From the NCBI GenBank assembly GCA_964058845.1, contig CAXKVR010000008.1, positions 310,001 to 374,000 of the forward strand: a stretch of 64,000 bases of DNA. The letters are read 5' to 3'. The stretch is from Carex sylvatica. Taxonomy: Eukaryota > Streptophyta > Magnoliopsida > Poales > Cyperaceae. Positions within the stretch are counted from its first letter, which is position 1. Each line of letters opens with the position of its first letter. A program made the translations under genes and the position numbers. The notes beneath the pieces were generated by a model that was given only the letters and a program-made list of their open reading frames with translations, was not told where the DNA came from and did no database searches. This document shows positions 55,300 to 64,000 of the stretch, piece after piece.

Positions 55300-56160
55300 A
55301 CCAAGATATTTTTAAAGGATGAATTTCATGTATGTCTGTCAAAAACTTTGAAATTTTGTATTTCTTTTTTAAAAATCGTAATATATATTTTTTCTTTTAA
55401 ATTTTAAAGACTCGCGTTTATCTAAGTTCGTATTTTTTTTTAATTAAAACTTATTATCTATTTTGACATTCTATTAAATAACTAAAAAAATACATACATA
55501 GTCTATATAAGAGAAAGCTTAGGTTTTTTTAAGATCGGTTTGTGAGGATAAATAACAAAACTTATATTAAAATGTGTGCAGGATTGTTCGCTCTTTGTTT
55601 AAATTGAATGGCAACATATATAAATTTGGAATTTGAATTTGGGTGAGCCGTAGCAGATCCAAATAATTGCGGTGTGTGATTGATAAGAGTAGTTTCTATT
55701 ATCATGAATCATGAATCAGGAATCATGATAACGGTTGGTCGCCAAAGACCATCTTTTCAACCGAAATTTCTATTCCCTTTTAATTAAGATACAACTCAGT
55801 GCTTTTCAAGATGTTACATTCGATTGTGATTTTCAAGATTAATTCCTCTCCATATTTGCCCAAAAAAAACAGTAATGAGAAACTAAATGCGGATAACATT
55901 ACTGTTTCCAGATTTTAACATAGCAGTTTCGGTTTCATGCAGTGCGTGTACCATATGTAACATTGTTTTCATTCTATAGTTTATGCGCTGTATGAAGCAA
56001 AAAACTACACTGTTAATTAAAAAAATTACCCGGAAATGCACCGCTATATTTTCTTCAATTATAGTCTATGTTGGTTGTAATTTAGAATGAACTAATTATT
56101 ATACCTTTAAATGTAGTAGTAAAAGTATGAGGTTTGCTGAACTACAAAGCAATAAAAGAT
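55300..56160. other. AT-rich intergenic, nothing recognised
   Basis: No gene or clear repeat ends. A short direct repeat atcatgaatcatgaatc occurs near 55702. Confidence 0.45.
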
Positions 56161-56525
56161 CTGTGTTAGGGTGTTATGAACTTCATCAAGTTCTTTGGTG
56201 AGTTTAATTTTAAAAATTATTATAAGCAATTCAAATAATGAATCTAAATTATTAAAATTGATTTACTTCACGAGTAATTCATTTATATGTCAAATTTATA
56301 AATTTGCTAATTAAAGTAGTTATGTCAAAAAAAATTAATGCGTTAGTTTTTCATCTTTTTTACCCCTTAAATTTATACTAAATTAGTTAAAAAATTTACA
56401 AATTTGACTTATAAGCACATTACTCGTGAAACTAATCTGATTCAACAATTTTAATATGTTATTTGAAGTGAATTCATTATGTTTTAAAATTAAGCTTATA
56501 AAGAATTTAGTGAGCTTAATTAAAA

Positions 56526-57796
56526 GGGAAAATTTATAGTGTACCCATCAAAACTTTCAAAATAACCAATTTCTCCATCAAAACATTGAAATATCTTATT
56601 TCCCCATTCTATGTTCAAATTGTTTCTTATTTCCCCATATCTTGACTTAAATTGGTAAAATTAAGCTGAATTCATATTATAATATTATTTAAAAGTTAAA
56701 ATGTCTATTTTGCCCCTCTCTTTTCTTCCTCTTCTTCACTCTATCGTTGATAAGCTCCTATTAGTTAGAAATGACGGTTTAAAAGGAAAACGAAAGAGAA
56801 CTTCGAATTCATAACTAAATAAAGTAAAACATAATTTTTCTAAACAAACTAAGTGTAAGCCTCAATAACAGCCGTCTAACAAAGCCTCGAACCTGGTTCC
56901 ATTTTTTTGCAAATCAATCTCGTTTTCTCTTTGTTTCTCTCCCACTTTGAATTATTTTTTGAAACGATTGACAAAGACTGTTAATTACTGCTACCTAAGT
57001 AGCTTACAACTCTCAATGAGAGCACATCGTACTTCCATATACAATCAAACTAAAACAAAATAAAAAAACATCCCATGTACCACTGCAATACCCGGTACCA
57101 CCTCCATTACATCTGGTAATGTTGAATCCATAGTAAACCTTCCAGCACTGTCTCTCCCATTTTAAATTCAATGCCCCAAATTGAACGAATTCTCATATCA
57201 GGTATGCTTTACTGACCTCTCAAGGATATTCCGTGTCCAGTCATATCTCTCCACTCCAATTTTAGGCAATCTGCTAAATGTGAAATTTCTATTTGTAATG
57301 AGAATTTGACAAGTCCGGTTGGCTACCGCTTCGTCTTGGCAGTAGAGTGATTCTTGAGGCATACAATCCATACTGATATGCACATCAGTTTGGGTACGAT
57401 CAAGTATCTCCAGCATGATTTTGTGTTTCTTTTCCAAAATACTAATCTTATATTTGATGGGTCGTTGTTGTATGGTTGGATCAAATCACGGGTAATCAGA
57501 AGTTAATTTGTTTAGAAAGCGCATGTTTTAGTTTATTTAGTTATAAATTTGAAGTTCTATTTCTTTTTCTCTTTCAAACTATCATTTCTAGCTAAGAGGG
57601 CATTGTAAAAGATGGGGTGGAGAAGAAGAAAAGAGAGGGGCAAAATAGACATTTAAATTTTAAAATAAAATTATAATATGAATTCAGCTTAAGTTTTCAA
57701 TTTTAATTCAGATATGGAGAAATAAGAAATGATTTTAAATTAGAACGGGAAAATTGACTATTTTAATGTTTTGATGGGTACACAAGAAATTTTCTC
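56526..57796. mobile_element. MULE-type element with about 230-bp TIRs and possible captured sequence (1.27 kb)
   Basis: A perfect 9-bp target-site duplication taattaaaa lies at 56517-56525 and 57797-57805. The arms share tttgatgg, aatatgaattcagctta, tgtctattttgcccctctc and similar blocks. The unique middle is about 0.8 kb and less AT-rich than the arms. Confidence 0.85.
57198..57437 (-). pseudogene. Possible captured gene fragment inside the MULE
   Basis: A 79-codon frame of balanced composition, including HISMDCMPQESLYCQDE and RLPKIGVERYDWTRNILERS. It differs from the low-complexity shadow ORFs around it. A further coding-like stretch in the same orientation continues to about 57070 (GRFTMDSTLPDVMEVVPGIA) after two stops. 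I do not recognise the protein. A Pack-MULE capture is the simplest explanation. Confidence 0.3.
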
Positions 57797-57812
57797 TAAT
57801 TAAAAACACTAT

Positions 57813-58890
57813 TGTTCCACACGGGTAATACGAAGAGAAAAGAGACCAGGCACGATGTCAATGAAGGTGATCGATTTTCCAAACTCTCAGGCAATGATTA
57901 TAATATCAAAAGTAAAAAAAGATTGATGAATGATAACAACAAGCTAAAAGGTTACTCATTGCCTTCATAAAATGGCAAAGTATCTTGGACTTTCCCGCCC
58001 CTTTTTAAAAAATAGTAACTCAATTACTTATTTAACAAACTCGATAAGAGCAGCGAAAAGGTTAAATAAAGTTGTCAAAAATATTATAGAAAGTGATGGC
58101 GAACCATAGTCACAAGATTCGTAAGCATAGCCTGTCAATTATAGTCACAATATTTATGAATTATTTATAAATAATTTGATATTTTTTGTGATGATGAATC
58201 GAACACTGAATTATTCAATTGATTAGACTTTGACCGAATTATTTGCGAATAATTACGAAACTTTTCTGAATTTCACATATTATTCACAAACTTTTCCCAA
58301 AAAAAAAAAAAAAGTTCTCTTGTTGGACTGAAATCTTCATTCTGAATAATTCTAAATTATTTCATATTATATCCGAATTATTCTCAAATCACAAATTTTA
58401 ACTCCGCCAATCCAAATCTAAATAATTCAATTGTCACTATGCTACCGGTGAAAAGTGAATTCCGACACCTATCCTGGTTTACTTTTGGTCGTGCCACATA
58501 AGATCTGAAACTGAGAGGAATGAGGAAAAAAGTTATGTATTGACAGTTTGACATCTCGGCATCTCGGCCAAGTCGCCTTTGAATGCCATCGTTGAATAGA
58601 TGAAAATAAATATATTATATCTTTAATTTGAAAATCGATGATAGATAGAAGAAAAGGACTTGTTTGCACTTTGCACTGGGAATTCATGGAATCTCGGTGG
58701 ATTGGATCGGGTCCACGTCTTTTTTTATATAAAAACAAGTTAAATGCAATAATTTCTAGTCCATTCTTCCAGCTTTTTAGGTATAAGGTTGAATATTTCA
58801 GCGAATTGAACATTCTATAGATTTTTTTTTTTTTTAATTTAACCGTTATATCTGTTTTGTTTATTTACATTTTCTTAAATCAAGAAAAGC
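57813..58890. other. Intergenic with a decayed gaattatt(c/t) repeat
   Basis: About 58140-58430 holds many gaattattc and aataattcg motifs; a similar sequence is at 25380-25680 in a GSK3 intron, suggesting an old shared repeat. The 114-codon minus-strand frame at 58469-58813 has no recognisable domain. Confidence 0.4.
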
Positions 58891-58899
58891 GAATTTTTC

Positions 58900-59080
58900 T
58901 GTTCGAAAATTGTGGACCACACAAAAATTAGTGATTTTATAAAATTATAAAAGAACGTTATAAAATTCTAAAATTTGTAAAATTTGATCTCCAAGCATGT
59001 TTTAATACGGAGATCATTTTGAACAATTTAGATTGATATTTCGAACTTTGAAATCGCAAAATATAAGTATCCCTCGTTTT
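58900..59080. mobile_element. Fragment of the ttggagaccaaatttt MITE family
   Basis: Shows only one arm: aaatttgatctccaagcatg, then cattttgaacaatttagattg. The other arm is missing. Confidence 0.55.
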
Positions 59081-59122
59081 ATTTCATAAAACACAGGAGC
59101 CCAATAGATGGATGGATGGATA

Positions 59123-59517
59123 GAGTAAGGCTTAGGTGTTATGGATATCATAAGGTCTTTCATGCTATATTTTCAAAAATCAATCGTATAAACTTTAAAT
59201 TTCGATCTAAGTAGTTCAGTAAATTGATTAAATAATGAACTTGTAGAATACTATTTTTTTTGTTTTATAATTTTTTTTTTACTATTTTGAAAGATGGCAA
59301 AAAATGGTATAAAATATTGGCAATTTTCTTTTATTTTTAAGTCATTTTTTTCTCATCTTTCATAAATCATAAAAATAGTAAAAATTAGAATTCTACAAGT
59401 TTATTATGTAACTAATCTATTGAGGTACTTAGATCGAAGTTTCTATCTATACAATAAATTTTTTAGGCGGTAGCACAGAAGACCTTATGCTATCCATAGC
59501 ACCTAAGTCTTACTCTC
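59123..59517. mobile_element. MITE with 35-45 bp TIRs
   Basis: The left end gagtaaggcttaggtgttat and the right end on the opposite strand gagtaagacttaggtgctat are nearly identical, continuing ggata(t/g)cataaggtctt. The interior is inverted around a taaaatattggc-like centre. It is flanked by (GGAT)n on the left and (AC)9 at 59519-59536 on the right. Confidence 0.75.
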
Positions 59518-59545
59518 TCACACACACACACACACATAGAGAGAG

Positions 59546-59839
59546 AGTGATGCTACGGTGCTTTGGAAAGTAAAGATGGTGTTTTACATTTTTTGGAACC
59601 TCTTACTGTTTTTTTTTAGAATTTTGAAAAGAAATATATATATTTTTTTAAAACAGTGTTTTTCAAAAATTCTAAAAAAAGAAGTAAAAACATGCCAAAA
59701 AAATATAAAAATTGGTATCTAAGTACATTTTAATATGAATATCATGTTGGAAGATTTGAATATAATATTTGAATTTTGAAAATGAAGTTATAAGCGAAAA
59801 GTAGAACATTATCTTTACTTCCGAAAGCATGATAGCCCT
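59546..59839. mobile_element. MITE, adjacent to the previous one
   Basis: TIRs: tgctttggaaagtaaagatg on the left and tgctttcggaagtaaagata on the opposite strand at the right. The interior carries the tctaagtacattttaatatg and atcatgttgg blocks of the palindromic family. Confidence 0.7.
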
Positions 59840-60770
59840 ATTAATAATTACTGTCATACTTATAAAAAAATTGTAAATATTTAATCTTTCTTCGATACTT
59901 CAAAATGACCTATTTCTATCTTTAAAACAACTTTAAAATTTTATTTGAAGTTATTATTAATATTTTTACTATTAGGTAATCTGCTAATATTTGTACTTAT
60001 TGTCTTTTGTGCTCATCTTATGTCTGGTCGTACTCGTACCGTAGCTCTATGCGTTTTCATTGCCATTCTCTATCCACGTTTGTCTTACTTGTACTATAAT
60101 AGATAAATAATCATGAACCATTTTTTTCTCTATGCTCTTTTATCTATGACATTACTAAATATTTTTTCTTTAATCTAATTTTCCATAATTTCATCTTAAA
60201 ATTAAAGATTCATAATAAACTCAAATAAAAATTTAAAATCAGATTACAGAAAAGTGAAATGAGAAAGGTTGTTTGTTTGTAGTGGACAAATAAGCAAATT
60301 TTCAAATTTTGATGAGAAAATTAGATATTTAGAAGCTTTTGATGGATATGACGAAAATTACTCCAGTTAAAAACGAAAAAAATAAATAAGAATTTTGACT
60401 ATTTTGATAGAAAATGGATAATTTAGAATGTTTCAAAAAATATACCAGCAATTATCTCTATTTCTTTTTGTCTATATTTGTCTATTTTTTATTTGAGCGG
60501 TTATGGGCATCCCATACAATTTATCAGTAAACATCATTAACTTTCACTTAACTAGCACCGAAGAGTTATTAGCTTAATATTTTTTTTTTTATATTTTAAT
60601 AAGATAAAATCGAACAATACCTGCTATAAAAGGACAAAAAGTTTAAAAAATGTTTATGACATTTTTATAGGTCCTAAATGTAAAAAAAAGAGAGGATAAA
60701 ACGTGTAACATGCCAAGTCAAGGTAAAAAAGCGAATATACTCAACATTAAACTTAGTCTACTCGCACGTA
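59840..60770. other. AT-rich intergenic, nothing recognised
   Basis: A stretch at 60240-60430 weakly resembles the MULE end sequence at 56530-56640 (gatgagaaaattag, gatggatatgacg), possibly a decayed relative. No gene. Confidence 0.4.
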
Positions 60771-60860
60771 GCGTTCTCAAACGGTTCGGTTTAGTTGATT
60801 TTAACCGCACTGAAAAATTTCAATTTAAATTAATTAATTTTAAATTATTTTAATTTAAAT

Positions 60861-61011
60861 TAAGGTTCTAAATAGCGTGCTATAGTACCGCTACAGTGTT
60901 TTTAGACCATAAAAGCTATGACAATATATGTGCTATAGCAGTGTTACATGGACATAGCGTCGTTTTTTTAACTGTTCCACTATAACGCGATAAACGCTAT
61001 TTAAACTTTTG
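60861..61011. mobile_element. hAT MITE, copy 3 of the AAATAGC family (151 bp)
   Basis: Ends are taaggttctaaatagcg and, on the other strand, caaaagtttaaatagcg. The 8-bp target-site duplication is atttaaat (60853-60860) and atttaaac (61012-61019), 7 of 8. It sits inside an older cggttcggttt/aaaccgaatc repeat (about 60775-61045). It is much shorter than copies 1 and 2, an internal deletion derivative. Confidence 0.7.
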
Positions 61012-61019
61012 ATTTAAAC

Positions 61020-62480
61020 CGAATCAGTTTGATTTAGACTTATAAAGTATTGTTTTGAATTGTGTGAAATATTATTGTTAAACGTATTTCATCTCTATTG
61101 TACGAGACTTGAAATCACCATCAATGTAATTTTGGATCATTGCAACATCCGTAATTTTAATATATTTTTATAATATATTTTGGAAATATTTTTAATATTA
61201 GAAACCTAAATGTCACGTTTGGCGGCTGGCACGCGATGCGACAAAATGACATCCTTACATCCATTCACAGTCATCTAAACCTACGCCGCAACAAAAATAA
61301 CAAGCATAAACAATACAGAGCCAGCTACAATACTAAGTAACCAGTTATTTTTTGAGAAAGGGGAGGTAGCACAATTGGCTAGAAAAGTCTGGTTACCTGA
61401 TAGCAATCGACTAAGAAATTCAAATCAAATTGCAACGACTGTTCAGAATCAGTGCAACGTAATCTGAATTCCAAACAGACATATAATCGAACAGTAATCA
61501 ATATCCAAAATTTTTATCAAAAATATTTCTCTCCTTCAATCTCTGTTTGTGTTTCTTTTATTTTTTCGATTTTCATTCTTTAATGTTCTGGGTAAGAAGA
61601 AGGGAAATCAAGAGGGGTCAAGGGGATCATGAAGGCCACGTGGCAAGTCAGCCCCGTTGATTTTAATTTTACAATTGTAACCTTATAATTTTTTAATATT
61701 ATAAATACGCTTGAAATAAATGAGAAGAAGAAAAAGTAACGAAAAAGATGAAAGAAAAACGTTTGACATAAATGAGGCAGAATTAGGTAGTAGGCATTCG
61801 ACGTTGAAATTTATGTACACTTGTTCTGCACGAATTTTGAAATTATTCGTGTACACTTGTGACTTGTCTACCCATCAAACTGCACCTGATTCCATTACAA
61901 ATACGTGCTTATTTTATTTTATTTTTATTTTAATGTGTCTGTACTGTGTAGTAGAGTAGACTAGTGGTGCAGAGAATCAGACATTAAAAACGACTTTACA
62001 AAAAGCCCAATAAAAAACGCATACATTCTTTCAAAGTTGTATTTTAAGTGTCGATATATAACAGCGATATTAACCCAATTTAAAAATATAATTTTGCGTA
62101 CTAAATTCATCAAAGAAAAATAATCTATTGCTATTATTTGTATAATCCAATTAAAAATATCATACAGATCAGAACTTCAACGTCACTATAAATAAATGAT
62201 TTTTCTATTTACATTAAGTCTATGATATCATCGACATAAAATTATAATTTAAGATCCATGCCACAAATTTTGATGTCTTATTGTCCTACAACCACCACAG
62301 TTCTTGTTTCACCAATACATTAAGACCCAAATTACAAACAAGAAAACAACTAACCTTGCATTCTAAAATAATGCATTTTTAGAATAACTCAAAACTTTTA
62401 CGATCTTTCACAGGAATGCATTTTTACAGAAGTTAGAATAACTCAGAATTTCAAATCTTAAATCGTTGATAATTTTCTTT
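61020..62480. other. Intergenic; one tRNA-like SINE candidate
   Basis: At about 61366-61435 a box A-like tagcacaattggctaga is followed by a box B-like attcaaatca, as in the head of a tRNA-derived SINE. There is no clear tail or TSD. The 79-codon frame at 61720-61959 has no recognisable domain. Confidence 0.3.
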
Positions 62481-62484
62481 TTTT

Positions 62485-63655
62485 TGCCTATTGATCGTAT
62501 TCACGATTTTTTTTATAACCCATAATTAGAAATTTTATTTTTACCAAACCAACATGATTACTTTTTTTTTTTACAAAAATCATAAGGGCCGAAATGATAT
62601 TTCGGTCCCGTATTTTTTTTGGGACCGAAATGCCAATTTGGTCCCCACTGATTTCACAGTTTTTCCAACACGCGGCCACAAAAAATCTCAAAACCCCTGG
62701 AACGAATTGGCAATTCGGTTCCTTGCGGTTTTGGGATTTTCCTTGGCAGTGTGTTGAAAAAATTGTGACCGAATTTAGTTTTTATAGTATAAATGACTTT
62801 TATAGTGTAATTGTAGTAATTGTAGAATTATTTAGTTTATGTAGTATAAATCAATTGTTGAATAATTTAATTATTTAGTGTAATTTAGGTTTTTGTAGTG
62901 TAATTATTAATTGTAGAATTATTTAGTTTGCATGTAGAGTAATTTAACTTTTTGCATGTAGTATAAATCAATTGTTGAATGATTTTTTTTTTTAGTGTAA
63001 TTTAAGTTTATGTAGTGTAATTATTAATTGTAGAATTTTTTAGTTTGCATGTAGAGTAATTTAGCTTTTTGCATGTAGTATAAATCAATTGTTGAATGAT
63101 TTATTTTTTTATTGTAATTTAAGTTTATGTAGTGTAGAATTATTTAGTTTGAAAGTAATTTAACTCTTTGCATATAGTATTAATCAATTGTTGAATGATT
63201 TAATATTTTTAGTGTAATTTAGATTTTTATAGTGTAATTGTAGAATAATGTAGAGTAATAGAATGAATGTTAATATTTAATTGGGTTTGCATGCTATGCA
63301 TATCAATATTTAATTAGATTTGCATGTTAATATTTTTTTGGAGGGAAAAGAATGGTATTTTTATATATAAAAAAATACATGAGACTGAAATGCCAATTCG
63401 GTCCCAGCATAAAAAAATGGGACCAAAAGGACATCTCGGTCCCATGTATTACACCAATGGTCATACCGTTTTTCCAAAAAATATGTGAAATTAGTGGGGA
63501 CCGAATTGACATTTCGGTCCCAAGAAAAAAAAATGCGGGACCAAAATAGCATTTCAGTCCTTGTGGATTTTGTAAAAAAAAAAAGTAATAATGTTGATTT
63601 TGTAAAAATAATTTTTCTAATTATAGTTTATAAAAAGAATTCTACATTCACTGCA
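62485..63655. mobile_element. Long-TIR element carrying ggaccgaaat palindromes and tandem repeats
   Basis: Inverted arms of about 170-200 bp (62500-62680 and 63430-63640) share ctaattatag-type outer sequence, a poly-T run and the block caatt(c/t)ggtccccact. Each arm contains small palindromes built from gggaccgaaatg and its complement. The interior is a tandem array (62850-63290). Exact ends and TSD are not resolved. Confidence 0.65.
62845..63290. repeat. Tandem array, about 117-bp unit, about four copies
   Basis: The marker tcaattgttgaa starts near 62851, 62968, 63085 and 63184, giving periods of 117, 117 and 99 bp. Units share tagtgtaattta, gtagaatt and tttgcatgtag. Confidence 0.85.
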
Positions 63656-63869
63656 AATTTTTATTCCAAATTTTTTTCGTCGTGGAATATTTCTCGTGTT
63701 GTTTACTTGTTTTTCAGGTTAATACGATCCAACCTGATAACTTAAATTATTATTGATCTTAAATAATAACGTCAGATAGGTACAACTAATGCATAGAAAC
63801 ACGAGTCATTTAAACCTTTTTCATAAATAAAAGTCGTAGATATAACAGGAAGTTGAAATGGGTACAAAA

Positions 63870-64000
63870 TCACTCTCATAAGATTCTGGACCATTCAAAC
63901 GCACTGACCGCGTACCTATTTTAAAAAAATATATATATATTTTTGCTAAAAAAAATATAAAATTTAGTCTCCAAGAACATTTTAATACGAAGATCACGTT
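63870..64000. mobile_element. MITE of the ttggagaccaaatttt family, cut by the window edge
   Basis: Contains aaatttagtctccaagaaca, cattttaatacg and agatcacgtt, the family's right-arm blocks. The element appears to continue beyond the window. Confidence 0.6.

Larger units (their letters stand above)
56165..57812. mobile_element. Palindromic MITE (ctagg(a/g)tgtt family), split by a MULE
   Basis: The left end gttagggtgtt...catcaagttctttgg and the right part matching it on the other strand belong to the same family as 33790-34220. The right terminus is displaced: after the inserted element at 56526-57796 the sequence resumes with taattaaaaacacta, the missing end. Confidence 0.65.

Overview
This is nuclear DNA from a flowering plant, most likely a eudicot. 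It is AT-rich, the genes have many short exons with GT..AG introns, and the genes are plant-specific (an SBP-box factor with SBP domain and ankyrin region, a plant subgroup-I GSK3 kinase). I cannot name the species. The ORFs alone are misleading because every real gene is split, so I rebuilt gene models from splice sites and reading frame.

Layout. 1-4.1 kb is a copy of the sequence that lies upstream of the ARF1 gene at 19.5-19.9 kb, broken up by nested DNA transposons. 4.1-15.3 kb has no intact gene: an unidentified exon pair, a 40S ribosomal protein S28 pseudogene, a hAT MITE, a large foldback palindrome, an RNase H-like fragment and an acyl-CoA thioesterase pseudogene exon. 17.1-19.5 kb is a complete ARF1-type GTPase gene (minus). 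21.4-26.8 kb is a complete GSK3/Shaggy kinase gene (minus, 409 aa). 29.2-30.4 kb is a two-exon short-chain dehydrogenase (minus, 270 aa). 34.7-38.3 kb is a nine-exon TRM13 tRNA 2'-O-methyltransferase gene (plus, 441 aa). 41.6-41.8 kb is a U5 spliceosomal snRNA gene with its own USE and TATA elements (plus). 42.8-49.6 kb is an eleven-exon SPL1/SPL12-type transcription factor gene (minus, 964 aa). 50-64 kb holds no gene I can support and is packed with non-autonomous elements.

The five protein genes are ordinary single-copy housekeeping, signalling or development genes. They have separate promoters and do not form a pathway. I saw no gene cluster or operon-like unit.

The most informative material is the mobile DNA. 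At least nine insertions have recognisable 8- or 9-bp target-site duplications, which places them in the hAT or Mutator-like (MULE) groups. All are non-autonomous; no transposase reading frame is visible. Several are nested, so relative ages can be read directly. Two related MULE-like elements of 1.7-2.0 kb carry a conserved internal TATA-like, pyrimidine-rich leader and tandem repeats. One MULE contains a possible captured coding fragment. All lengths, repeats and TSDs come from reading the sequence by eye; family names for transposons are inferences from TSD length and terminal sequence.
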